A DNA stretch of 23,631 nucleotides, from the NCBI GenBank assembly GCA_022798155.1, contig JAAWLY010000011.1, positions 1-23,631 on the forward strand, written 5' to 3'. This DNA is from Lawsonibacter sp. Its GTDB lineage: Bacteria > Bacillota > Clostridia > Oscillospirales > Oscillospiraceae. A program made the position numbers and the translations under genes. Below the pieces are notes generated by a model, which saw only the letters and a list, made by a program, of their open reading frames with translations, searched no databases and was not told where the DNA came from. Of this stretch, positions 7,372 through 15,601 are shown one piece after another (within the stretch, counting starts at the first letter, position 1; each line of letters starts with the position of its first letter).

Positions 7372-8469
7372 ATGAAAAAATATGATTACCTGATCGTAGG
7401 TTGTGGACTGTTTGGGGCCGTTTTTGCAGCCGAGGCAACGGCAAAGGGAAAAACATGCCTGCTTATCGACAGAAGGCCGCATATCGGGGGGAACTGTTAT
7501 ACAGAGGAGCAAGAGGGGATCCAGGTCCATAAATATGGCGCCCATATCTTCCGAACGGCGAAACAGTCGATATGGGAATATGTTGGACGTTTTGCCCGGT
7601 TCAATCATTTTATTAACTGCCCGATCGCAAACTATAGGGGCGAGATATACAACATGCCCTTTAACATGAATACCTTCAACCGGATGTGGGGTGTCATCAC
7701 CCCGGAGGAGGCCAGGGAAAAGATCGCCTGCCAAAGCGGAGAGATCAGACATGCCCCTAAAAATCTGGAAGAGCATGTGATCAGTATGGTAGGCAGAGAT
7801 GTTTACGAGAAGCTGGTAAAGGGGTACACCGAGAAGCAGTGGGGACGGAAATGCACAGAACTTCCCACTTCTATCATCCGCAGGCTGCCAGTTCGGTTCC
7901 GATATGATAATAACTACTTTAATGACCCATACCAGGGTATCCCCGTTGGCGGCTATACCCAGATCATAGAAAAGATGCTGGATGGCTGCGACGTGCAGCT
8001 AAATATAGACTACTGCGCCGACCCCGAAACATACAGGGCGCTTGCAAAAACGGTCATATATACTGGCGCCATAGACGAATTTTTTGATTACCGCTACGGT
8101 GCCCTGGAGTATCGCAGTCTGAGGTTTGAGCACGAGTGTTTGGATTGCGATAACTACCAGGGAGTTGCCGTTGTAAACTATACCGATGCGGAAACGCCCT
8201 TTACCCGCATCATTGAGCACAAGCACTTTGAGTTTGGACAGCAGGAAAAGACGATCATTACCCGGGAATATCCTGTCGAATGGAAGCAGGGCATGGAGCC
8301 CTACTACCCCATCAATGACACCAAAAACCAGGAAAAGTACAGACAATATCTGGCTTTAGCAGAACAGGAGAAGGACCTTTACTTTGGCGGCCGTCTGGGT
8401 GAGTATCAATATTATGATATGCAGGATACGATCGCGTCGGCGTTGGCGCTGGCAAAAAGATTACTGTGA
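7372..8469 (+). CDS. glf: UDP-galactopyranose mutase
   Basis: A 365-residue flavoenzyme, the usual length for bacterial Glf, converting UDP-galactopyranose to UDP-galactofuranose. The N-terminus has the FAD-binding glycine motif (GCGLFG, about 10-15) and a second FAD contact at DRRPHIGGNCYT. HKYGAHIFRT and the GYTEKQWG segment are Glf-specific. FEHKHFEFG-type residues and the C-terminal DTIASALALAKRLL complete the family pattern. The ATG at 7372 is preferred over 7339 because AAGGA sits eight bases ahead and the protein then begins directly at the FAD fold. A 148-base gap separates it from the cupin gene, with no clear promoter. Its product is the donor for the two GlfT2-like transferases, so the exported polymer should contain galactofuranose. 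Confidence 0.95.
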   Translation: MKKYDYLIVGCGLFGAVFAAEATAKGKTCLLIDRRPHIGGNCYTEEQEGIQVHKYGAHIFRTAKQSIWEYVGRFARFNHFINCPIANYRGEIYNMPFNMNTFNRMWGVITPEEAREKIACQSGEIRHAPKNLEEHVISMVGRDVYEKLVKGYTEKQWGRKCTELPTSIIRRLPVRFRYDNNYFNDPYQGIPVGGYTQIIEKMLDGCDVQLNIDYCADPETYRALAKTVIYTGAIDEFFDYRYGALEYRSLRFEHECLDCDNYQGVAVVNYTDAETPFTRIIEHKHFEFGQQEKTIITREYPVEWKQGMEPYYPINDTKNQEKYRQYLALAEQEKDLYFGGRLGEYQYYDMQDTIASALALAKRLL

Positions 8470-8498
8470 ATCGAGTTTTTTGAGAGGGTTGTGCTGTG

Positions 8499-11222
8499 AT
8501 GGATGTGCAAAAGATACTCTTGCCTAAAGTGGGGATATGTACAACAAACACGATGTATTTTCATTCAAAGGATGGAAATATATTCAATTTAGGAAAAGGA
8601 TACATTGAGTTCCAAAGAAACGATACCGCCATATTTGACACCTTCTTTAACTCCTTTTCCATCGGAAAATGGAGAAAATACACGGTTATTCAAGACCTGT
8701 CTGTGCAGTTAGACATGTACGGTGATCTTACTGTGACACTTTCCCATAAGGAACGTATCAATAACGCCATCTTCACCCATACCCTGCTGGTAAAGCATTT
8801 CTCCTTAAAGGGACGTGAAACCGTCACATTGGAATTCCCGATGGAGTATTCCACTGGGATGTATTGCTTTTCTATCCAGGCCCAGGAGGACGGCGCTTGC
8901 TTTTATGGTGGGAAGTACATCACCAACATTTCGGAAGAAAATATCAATCCGGTCCATATCGGGCTGGCTATCTGCACCTATAAAAAGGACGCCTACATTC
9001 GAAAAAATATCGGCAGCCTAAATCAGGAAATCCTCCAAAATGAAATGGCGTCTGCCCACGGACATCTTTCGGTGTTTATTGCGGACAATGCCCAATCGCT
9101 GGATATCTCCGACATGATAAATGATTCGGTTCGAGTTTATCCAAACCTAAATGTGGGGGGAACAGGTGGTTTTACACGAGCACTGCTGGAGATCCTCCAG
9201 CGTGAACAGGAGGACAAACTCACCCATGTGATCTTTACCGACGATGATATTGTGTTTGAACCGGATGTTTTTGCCAGGACCTATGCCCTGCTGGCGTGTC
9301 TGAAGCCAGAGTATCAGCACTGTACCGTTGGTGGAGCGACGCTAAGACTGGAAGCGATGCACATCCAGCACACCAGAGGGGATTGCTGGAATGGCGGGCT
9401 GGGAGCGCAGCAAAATATGAAAGCAGGGTATGACCTGTCCAAGATCGACTTCCTGCTAAAAAATGAACTGGAAGAACGGGTGCAGTATAATGCATGGCTC
9501 TTTTCCTGTGTCCCGTTGAAAACCGTTCATCGGATCGGTCTGCCGCTGCCCATCTTTATCCATCGGGACGATGTGGAATATGGCCTGCGCAACGGTGCGC
9601 CGGTGATCCATGTAAACGGGATCGGCGCATGGCATTCCTTTGGTGCCGTTTATCCTGGCGCAAATGAGTATTATGATATGCGGAACCTGTTGATTACAAA
9701 CGCCTTGCATTATCCCAATATAGGCGAAAAAGCAGTGCTTCGCTTTGTGAAAAAGCGGATCAAAAACTCGCTGCTGCGATTCCGTTACCGTGAAGCTGAC
9801 CTGATATTCCGGGGTATTGAGGATTTTTGTAAAGGTGTCGACTGGCTAAAGGAACAGGACCCGGTGGCGCTCCACAAGGAGATCACACAGATCGGTTACA
9901 AGCCGGTTCCCCAGGAAGAACTGCCTGTCCCCATCAATTATCCGGCTTTTTGGTCCAGCTTTCGCTTTGCCGAAAGCAAGCGGCATCGTCTGCGCCGGAA
10001 ACTGACGATAAACGGATGGCTGGGAAGGTCCAAAAAGACAACGACTGTATCGCTGCTGTACAGCCGCCCGATCAACTTCTTCCGTGTCAAGCGGGCCTTG
10101 CAGTACAACCAAAGCAACGATACTGGAATATTGACAGAAAAAAACTATCACGAATTGTTCCGTATCCTTTGCCAATATATCAGGACCCGGCGGTTGCTCT
10201 ATAGAAAGATGCGGACCGCAGCGGAAGAATACCGAACCAGGTATCGGGAGATGACCAGCGAAGGCTTCTGGAGAAGGTATTTGAAGCTGGAAGAAGGAGC
10301 GGCGAAGGAAGAACACACCCAGTGCCCTCCAACAGAAAAAGTGATCAAGGGTTCTTTTTTGCAAAAGCATTTTCCTAAAGTGTGGGGAAAAATCTACCAA
10401 ATGGCGCATCCGCACCCCTATTCCTATCGTGCCGCATTAGGAACACATCTAAAAATTATTGGATGCAGGCTTCTGAAAAAACTTCATTTAAGTTCTCTAA
10501 GTTCCAGAATGAAGCAAATTCAGCAGGCAAAAGGCCGACATACTGGGGAACGTTGTTTTATCATTGGAAATGGCCCTAGTTTGCGGCTTGAGGATTTGGA
10601 GAAGTTAAGGTCAAACAACGAATACACATTTGCATCAAATGGTATTTTCTTGCTATTTGACCAGACAGAATGGCGGCCGACATATTATACTTGTATCGAT
10701 TCTGGAGGCTTTCAAAAGCTGGCACAGATGTATGATGTGTCCTGTGGTGAATTCCCAGAAAAGGAAGCATACCTTTCCTCGAAGATCCAGCCCAAGCGAT
10801 TGACTGGGAAAGAACGTTTTTGCTACATAGACCATGGAAATCATACAAAAACTCGCATGCTCACCAGGAATATGAAACGAGAAGGCGATGTGTCAGTCAC
10901 AGTCTACGACATGTTTACAGTCACAAATATGGCGATCGAGATAGCGATGTATATGGGCTTTCGTGAAATATATCTGCTAGGGGTAGACTGTGATTATTCA
11001 AAGGACAGGATACACGTTGTGGAAACGAGCCTGGATGATCATATCCGCCACAACCTAGGAAAGCGCCGGATGATGGATTATACAGTCAGCTTCATGCGGG
11101 ACGCCTATGCCTGTATGGAGCATGCCGCCAGAAAGGAAGGGGTAAAAATATACAATGCGACCCGAGGCGGAAAGCTGGAAGCCTTTGAACGGGTAGACTT
11201 TGATTCCATCGAGTTTAAATAA
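8499..11222 (+). CDS. GlfT2-like galactofuranosyltransferase fused to DUF115/Maf-like domain
   Basis: A 907-residue protein. Residues 1-150 are the beta-sandwich typical of GlfT2. Residues 152-400 are the GT-A domain: LAICTYKKD, NVGGTGGFTR (about 218-227), TDDD (247-250), DDVEYGLR (357-364), WH (378-379). A basic, largely helical linker covers about 400-675. Residues 680-907 begin FIIGNGPSL (687-695) and include the YTFASNG, YYTCID and EIYLLGVDCDYS segments of the DUF115 family. That family includes Maf flagellin glycosyltransferases, which handle nonulosonic acids and share a fold with GT42 sialyltransferases. One chain may thus couple Galf transfer to a second transfer step. The ATG at 8499 follows GAGAGGG by 10 bases; GTG at 8496 is an alternative. 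Codon choice turns more AT-rich after about 10390, near the domain junction. Confidence 0.85.
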   Translation: MDVQKILLPKVGICTTNTMYFHSKDGNIFNLGKGYIEFQRNDTAIFDTFFNSFSIGKWRKYTVIQDLSVQLDMYGDLTVTLSHKERINNAIFTHTLLVKHFSLKGRETVTLEFPMEYSTGMYCFSIQAQEDGACFYGGKYITNISEENINPVHIGLAICTYKKDAYIRKNIGSLNQEILQNEMASAHGHLSVFIADNAQSLDISDMINDSVRVYPNLNVGGTGGFTRALLEILQREQEDKLTHVIFTDDDIVFEPDVFARTYALLACLKPEYQHCTVGGATLRLEAMHIQHTRGDCWNGGLGAQQNMKAGYDLSKIDFLLKNELEERVQYNAWLFSCVPLKTVHRIGLPLPIFIHRDDVEYGLRNGAPVIHVNGIGAWHSFGAVYPGANEYYDMRNLLITNALHYPNIGEKAVLRFVKKRIKNSLLRFRYREADLIFRGIEDFCKGVDWLKEQDPVALHKEITQIGYKPVPQEELPVPINYPAFWSSFRFAESKRHRLRRKLTINGWLGRSKKTTTVSLLYSRPINFFRVKRALQYNQSNDTGILTEKNYHELFRILCQYIRTRRLLYRKMRTAAEEYRTRYREMTSEGFWRRYLKLEEGAAKEEHTQCPPTEKVIKGSFLQKHFPKVWGKIYQMAHPHPYSYRAALGTHLKIIGCRLLKKLHLSSLSSRMKQIQQAKGRHTGERCFIIGNGPSLRLEDLEKLRSNNEYTFASNGIFLLFDQTEWRPTYYTCIDSGGFQKLAQMYDVSCGEFPEKEAYLSSKIQPKRLTGKERFCYIDHGNHTKTRMLTRNMKREGDVSVTVYDMFTVTNMAIEIAMYMGFREIYLLGVDCDYSKDRIHVVETSLDDHIRHNLGKRRMMDYTVSFMRDAYACMEHAARKEGVKIYNATRGGKLEAFERVDFDSIEFK

Positions 11223-11244
11223 TTGATAGGTTGGGGATGCCGAA

Positions 11245-12024
11245 ATGAATTTTCCCATTTTAGATAAACAAAAACAGCACCGATTCCTTTTTGAGGAGTT
11301 GGTAAAGCGGGATTTTAAGAAGAAGTATAAGCGCACAGTACTTGGCATGGCGTGGAGCATTCTTTCTCCCTTGCTCCAGCTGGCAGTGATGACACTGGTC
11401 TTCACCCAGTTTTTTGGGAGAAATACGCCCCATTATATGATCTACATCTTTTGCGGCAACCTGGTTTTTTCCTTTTTCAGTGACGCTACCAAAGGTGGTA
11501 TGGGTACGATCATGGGGAACTCGGGCATCTTTACAAAGGTGAACGTGCCGAAGTATTTATTTCTCTTATCCAGAAATGTTCAGGCATTCATCAATTTTTG
11601 TCTTGTGCTCATTGTGTTTTTCATATTTGTTGCCCTGGATGGCCTTCCTTTTAACTGGAAGTTTATTTGTCTTCTGTATCCCATCGGTAGTCTTATTTTA
11701 TTCAACATCGGTATTGGGATGATCTTATCCGCTCTTTTTGTATTCTTCCGGGATATTCAATATCTTTATGATGTGTTCATGATGCTATTGATGTATATGT
11801 CCGCCATCTTCTATACCATTGACCGGTACAGCTATACAACACAATGTCTGTTTCTCCTTAACCCGATCTATCTTTTCGTCCGGTATTTTCGCAAAATTGT
11901 TATTGAAGCGACAATACCAACTGTCTGGTTCCATCTTCTGATGGCGGCGGATGTTATAATCGTTTTGGGTTTAGGCTGCTGGATATACAAAAAATACAAT
12001 ACCAGGTTTTTGTACTATGTTTAG
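11245..12024 (+). CDS. wzm: ABC-2 type polysaccharide export permease (Wzm/TagG family)
   Basis: A 259-residue integral membrane protein with about six hydrophobic segments. The cytoplasmic N-terminus, with KRDFKKKYKRTVLGMAWSIL (residues 21-40), is the hallmark of Wzm/TagG/KpsM permeases. The first membrane span follows, with LVFTQFFG at its end, and later segments include FFRDIQYLYDV and the C-terminal NPIYLFVRYFRKI. It should form the transmembrane channel that flips the lipid-linked glycan outward, working with the ATPase at 13151-13936. The acyltransferase gene sits between the two halves, an order suggesting coupled modification and export. No outer-membrane export component is present, as expected for a Gram-positive cell. 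Confidence 0.92.
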   Translation: MNFPILDKQKQHRFLFEELVKRDFKKKYKRTVLGMAWSILSPLLQLAVMTLVFTQFFGRNTPHYMIYIFCGNLVFSFFSDATKGGMGTIMGNSGIFTKVNVPKYLFLLSRNVQAFINFCLVLIVFFIFVALDGLPFNWKFICLLYPIGSLILFNIGIGMILSALFVFFRDIQYLYDVFMMLLMYMSAIFYTIDRYSYTTQCLFLLNPIYLFVRYFRKIVIEATIPTVWFHLLMAADVIIVLGLGCWIYKKYNTRFLYYV

Positions 12025-12050
12025 CCTGCTATGGGAGAGGGGCTGTTGAT

Positions 12051-13154
12051 GTGGGGACAAAAAAGAATGATAGAAATGGCTTAGTTGATATCATGAGGCT
12101 GGTGTTCACTTTTCTTGTTATGATGTTCCATTTCTACAGCCGTGACAAACGCCACTTTGCAGGTGGCGCGCTGGGGGTAGAGTTCTTTGTCATCCTTTCG
12201 GGCTACTTGTTCTATTCCGCCTGGGAGCGCCGCCATAAAACATTGGTCACTCTCCAAGAACGCAGAAATTATTGGATGCAGTACATAAAAAAACGGTATA
12301 TCCGATTTTTCTGGTATTCTCTGGTTGCGTTTGTGATTGCGTTTCTTGTTGTGTTTATTTGGCGGGAGCATTTGTACCATCCTGCCAGGATCATCGACAG
12401 ATTGTCCGGCGATGTTTGGGAGATACTGCTTGTAAGCATGAACGGTCTGAACCGGGGAAAAGGTCTGTTAAATGCTCCCGCGTGGACGCTGAGCAGTATG
12501 CTGATCGTGGAGTTTTTTATCCTGGGGATGCTTGTCTACTGGGAGGAGTTGTTTTTATACCTGCTTATGCCGCTAAGTTTGCTATGCGGGACCGGTTATT
12601 GGGCCAATATGGATACTCCAGAAACGGCATTCATGCAATTTACCACATTCGCTACGATACGTGTCTACCTTCTTACCTGCTTTGGTATTCTTACATATAA
12701 GCTGTGCGAAAAAGTAAAGCAGATACACTGGTCCAAGGCGGGGGAAATAATATTGACTGTAGCGGAACTAATGGGGTACTCTGTTTGTGTTTGGATCGCA
12801 TGCCAGAGAAGCGGTAGAAATTATCAGTTTTGCTTTATCGTCATCATGGCGCTTACGATTTCGGCCAGCTTTTCCAGGAAAAGCTTAGCTGGGAGGTACC
12901 TCCCAGCTAATGGTCTTACCGGCTTCTGTGCGGAATTTTCGCTCAGCCTATACTTGACCCATCGTTCCATGTTGTATCTATTCCAGTATATCTATCGTGA
13001 TGACTTGAACGAATTATACCGTCAAAAATTTGTATTTATTTTTTGCGCGTTGATACTGGCGTTGGTGTACACAATTTTTATGCGAGGAATGTTCAAAGTG
13101 CTTCCAATCATAAAAGATAAGATCAAATCTGTAGTAATGCAGGAGCAGATATGA
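12051..13154 (+). CDS. Membrane O-acyltransferase (acyltransferase family 3)
   Basis: A 367-residue protein with about ten hydrophobic spans and the Acyltransferase_3 N-terminus. LVDIMRLVFTFLVMMFHFY (about 11-29) carries the conserved family histidine before the second motif, GALGVEFFVILSGYLF (about 38-53). Such proteins add acetyl or other acyl groups to surface sugars in the membrane. The only in-frame start near the beginning is GTG at 12051, preceded by GGGAGAGGGG at suitable spacing; the nearby ATG at 12049 is out of frame. The stop overlaps the next gene as ATGA. The coding sequence is clearly AT-richer than its downstream neighbour. The acyl group and the sugar modified cannot be determined. 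Confidence 0.9.
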   Translation: MGTKKNDRNGLVDIMRLVFTFLVMMFHFYSRDKRHFAGGALGVEFFVILSGYLFYSAWERRHKTLVTLQERRNYWMQYIKKRYIRFFWYSLVAFVIAFLVVFIWREHLYHPARIIDRLSGDVWEILLVSMNGLNRGKGLLNAPAWTLSSMLIVEFFILGMLVYWEELFLYLLMPLSLLCGTGYWANMDTPETAFMQFTTFATIRVYLLTCFGILTYKLCEKVKQIHWSKAGEIILTVAELMGYSVCVWIACQRSGRNYQFCFIVIMALTISASFSRKSLAGRYLPANGLTGFCAEFSLSLYLTHRSMLYLFQYIYRDDLNELYRQKFVFIFCALILALVYTIFMRGMFKVLPIIKDKIKSVVMQEQI

Positions 13155-13936
13155 GTGTTTTAGAAGTAAAAAACGTCTCCATCCGCTACATGACCGGAGA
13201 CTTCAAGGATATCGGCCTAAAAGAATACCTGATGCGGAGGGCAAAGAACAACTACCACGTTCGGGAGTTCTGGGCGGATCGGGATATCACTTTTTCTTTG
13301 GAAAAAGGCGACATGCTGGGCATCATCGGCACCAACGGGGCGGGGAAATCCACCCTGTTAAAGGCCGTTTCCGGCATCATGGAACCCACGAAAGGCTACG
13401 TTAAACGCGAGGGCAGCATCGCCGCCCTGCTGGAATTAGCCAGCGGCTTCGACGGAGACCTCACCGTCCGGGAAAACACCTATCTCCGGGGGGCCATGCT
13501 GGGATATACCCGGAAGTTCATGGACGAGACCTACCGGCAGATCATCGAGTTTGCGGAACTCGCAGACTTCCAGGACCGTCCTTTCAAACAGCTGTCCTCC
13601 GGCATGAAGTCCCGCCTGGCCTTTTCCATCGCCTCCCTGGTCCAGCCAGATATCCTCATCCTGGACGAGGTGCTGAGTGTCGGCGACGGCGCCTTCCGAA
13701 AAAAGAGCGAAACCAAGATGCGAGAGATCATCCAGGGCGGAGCCACCACCATCCTGGTGAGCCACTCAGTCCAGCAGGTCCGGGAACTGTGCAATAAGGT
13801 CCTCTGGCTGGAGAAGGGGGAGCAGGTGGCCTTCGGGGAGACGGGTATTCTTTGTGACCTCTATCAGCGGTTCTTGGATAGGGATATCACGCTTCAGCAA
13901 GCAAAGGATGCTATCGATACTTTGCAGGTAAAATAA
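13151..13936 (+). CDS. wzt: ABC ATPase for polysaccharide export (Wzt/TagH family)
   Basis: A 261-residue ATPase that powers the Wzm-type permease. Visible motifs are Walker A GTNGAGKST (60-68), the signature LSSGM (148-152), Walker B ILILDEV (168-174) and the switch histidine in VSHS (H205). The long N-terminal stretch before the core, with the YLMRRAKNNYHVREFWAD segment, is typical of Wzt/TagH/KpsT proteins. Many Wzt proteins of the O-antigen type have a C-terminal carbohydrate-binding domain; this one ends soon after the ATPase core, so export is probably not gated by such a domain. It begins in an ATGA overlap with the acyltransferase gene and is the last gene of the operon. Its GC-rich codons contrast with the three genes before it. 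No clear terminator follows directly. Confidence 0.93.
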   Translation: MSVLEVKNVSIRYMTGDFKDIGLKEYLMRRAKNNYHVREFWADRDITFSLEKGDMLGIIGTNGAGKSTLLKAVSGIMEPTKGYVKREGSIAALLELASGFDGDLTVRENTYLRGAMLGYTRKFMDETYRQIIEFAELADFQDRPFKQLSSGMKSRLAFSIASLVQPDILILDEVLSVGDGAFRKKSETKMREIIQGGATTILVSHSVQQVRELCNKVLWLEKGEQVAFGETGILCDLYQRFLDRDITLQQAKDAIDTLQVK

Positions 13937-14289
13937 TTTATTCTGATATCATTAATCAGCTTTTTAACTAAATATTAATTCGATTAGAATACAAAAGCCT
14001 TCGATTTGAGGCGGAAATCATCAAGGAGCCTTGAAAACATAGGAGCATCCCTATCAGTTCAAAAGAGCCTATCCCAATGATCTATACGCATCTCGCTTGC
14101 ATCCTTTCCACCGGGTTTTACAAAATCTTTAGCAAGCGATAAAAGCCTGCTTGCGGTTTTGCTCTTGTCTGGTGGAATATCTTACTATGCGATTTGCGAA
14201 GATACCATTCCGGGATAGGCTCTAAACGTGAAAGGAAAAGCGTGTCTGTCTAAAAAAGAGAAACAATCGGATCGTAGTTCAGTAGTCGT
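13937..14289. other. Non-coding convergent intergenic region
   Basis: These 353 bases separate the ends of two converging operons. The left part (to about 14063) is AT-rich with only short weak stems such as GATTT/AAATC. The right part contains the 160-base palindromic element listed separately. No supported reading frame or clear T-tailed terminator is visible. A short + frame beginning at 14228 runs into the opposite-strand epimerase gene and looks non-coding. On the - strand a CTTTTTT run (around 14252-14258) follows the stop of the epimerase gene but lacks a strong stem. Confidence 0.7.
14064..14223. repeat. 160-base imperfect palindromic element with 12-bp perfect terminal inverted repeats
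   Basis: The ends AGAGCCTATCCC (14064-14075) and GGGATAGGCTCT (14212-14223) are perfect inverted repeats. Nested inside are TTCCACC (14106-14112) with GGTGGAA (14171-14177), CAAAA (14121-14125) with TTTTG (14157-14161), and GCAAGC (14132-14137) with GCTTGC (14149-14154) around an 11-base loop. The segment can fold into one long hairpin with bulges. AAA flanks both ends, a possible but weak target duplication. It may be a MITE-like element or a structured transcript end; it lacks a T tail on the + strand. Only one copy is in the window. Confidence 0.7.
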
Positions 14290-15111
14290 TCACCCCAACA
14301 GCGCGTCCAAAGTCGCCGCCCCCCGCGCAGCGCACCCATCGCTGTCACCAAAGGGCATCGCCTCGCTGGAAAGATACCCGTCATACCCAATATCACGCAG
14401 CGCCTCCAAAATGGGGTGGTAATCGATGTGGCCCATGCCCGGAGCCGCCCGGTTGGAATCCGGCACGTGCATGTGTCCCAGCAGGGGGCCAGCCTGGCGC
14501 AGGGCGGCGGCCATGTCCGCATCCTCAATATTCATATGGAACAGGTCAGCCAGGATAAAGGCATCCTGTAGCCCGTGGCGTTTAATGAACCGCACCGTGT
14601 CAGGCACATTCAGCAAAGTGTCGGCTTCGTAGCGGTTGATAGGCTCGATGCACAGGTGGACACCGTGACATTTGGCGAAGGCGGTAAGGGCACGCACGCT
14701 TTCCGCCAGGCGGGCCAGGTTGTCCTCCAGCCGCTCGCCGTCGGCCAGCGGCCCGCGGATATATCCGATAGGCATGTTGCAGGGAGCAAAGATAGCGGCC
14801 TTCTCGATCTCACGGCAATAGGTCTCCACCGAGCGCCGCCGCACCGACTCATCCGCGCTGGAAAAGTTCACCCCCTGGTCCTTTAGGCAGATGGAGATCA
14901 TCATCCCCACCTCCAGGCCGTGGGCATCCAGCAGGCCCTTGATGGTACGGAACTCTTCGGCGCTTTTCACGTCGGTGAACAGGTCCACTCCGTCGTAACC
15001 GGCCTTTTTTACCTTGGCAAACATGACGTCCCACTCGGCTGTGTTGGCGCCGCTGTAGACGATGGGGCCGAAATCGGTGGCATACACAGCCACAGACAAT
15101 CCTTTTTTCAT
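14290..15111 (-). CDS. Sugar epimerase/isomerase, D-tagatose/D-psicose 3-epimerase-like TIM barrel
   Basis: A 273-residue xylose-isomerase-like TIM barrel. The probable metal ligands are E156 (in CIEPINRYE), D189 (in LADLFHMN), H215 (in GHMHVPDS) and E250 (in SSEA). Their spacings of 33, 26 and 35 residues equal those I recall for D-tagatose and D-psicose 3-epimerases, which interconvert free ketohexoses at C3. The second catalytic glutamate would then be E156's partner at the barrel's other side (E250). The start is the ATG at 15111 with GAGGTGAT ahead of it, overlapping the stop of the VOC gene as ATGA. It is the last gene of the catabolic operon. Other sugar isomerases and hydroxypyruvate isomerase share this fold, so substrate is uncertain, but the ligand spacing favours a ketose 3-epimerase. 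Confidence 0.82.
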   Translation of the reverse strand: MKKGLSVAVYATDFGPIVYSGANTAEWDVMFAKVKKAGYDGVDLFTDVKSAEEFRTIKGLLDAHGLEVGMMISICLKDQGVNFSSADESVRRRSVETYCREIEKAAIFAPCNMPIGYIRGPLADGERLEDNLARLAESVRALTAFAKCHGVHLCIEPINRYEADTLLNVPDTVRFIKRHGLQDAFILADLFHMNIEDADMAAALRQAGPLLGHMHVPDSNRAAPGMGHIDYHPILEALRDIGYDGYLSSEAMPFGDSDGCAARGAATLDALLG

Positions 15112-15587
15112 ATGTCGATCACCTCGTTCATGATTTCGATGCACAGGGGCAGGTCCTTTTGCGGCTCGTATTCGTAGTAGACCCACATCCTCCCTTTGTT
15201 GGGTCCTGCGGCAGCGCCCTGCTGCACACAGCGGAAGCCGTGTTCCTCCAGCTGGCGGTGGGCCGGCTCCAGATGGTCCACGGAAAATTTCAGATGATGG
15301 AGACCGGGGCCGTGATCCCGGAGAAAGTCGCTCCAGATGCTGTCTCCAAGTAGTGGCTGGATCACCTCCAGTTCGATACCGCCAAGGCGGAAAAAGCAGA
15401 ACCGGGCGGTAAAATCGCCGGGTTTTCCCTGGTATTCCCGCAGACAGCCTTCCTCGCCGGCGGGGGGATACTCCACCGTGCGGAAAGGGCGGATGCCCAG
15501 CAGGGACTGGAATTTCTCCAGGGTCTGATCTAGGTCGGAAACCACCATCCCCACCTGGACCACGTTGCGGAACAATGTCTTGTCCAT
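15108..15587 (-). CDS. VOC (glyoxalase-fold) family protein
   Basis: A 159-residue protein with the two-module VOC fold. It opens with the module FRNVVQVGMVVSDLDQTLEKF, and the second module begins at GLHHLKFSV. Three of the four usual metal positions are seen: Glu in IELEVIQ, His in GLHHLKF and Glu in CIEIM. The first, normally His, appears to be Gln (V-Q-V-G). Family members include methylmalonyl-CoA epimerase, glyoxalase I and lactoyl-type lyases, so the reaction is not known. The ATG at 15587 is chosen because AAAGGAGG precedes it by five bases; the TTG at 15605 is a poor alternative. It overlaps the epimerase gene downstream by four bases and shares the operon with the aldolase gene upstream, suggesting a role in the same sugar route. 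Confidence 0.8.
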   Translation of the reverse strand: MDKTLFRNVVQVGMVVSDLDQTLEKFQSLLGIRPFRTVEYPPAGEEGCLREYQGKPGDFTARFCFFRLGGIELEVIQPLLGDSIWSDFLRDHGPGLHHLKFSVDHLEPAHRQLEEHGFRCVQQGAAAGPNKGRMWVYYEYEPQKDLPLCIEIMNEVIDI

Positions 15588-15601
15588 GGCGTCCTCCTTT
15601 G

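Noticed and set aside
14061..14226. Target-site duplication AAA around the palindromic element
   Set aside because: Three A residues in AT-rich DNA are too common to prove transposition.
14228..14422. Short + frame downstream of the palindromic element
   Set aside because: Mostly antisense to the epimerase gene, with no ribosome binding site and no domain.
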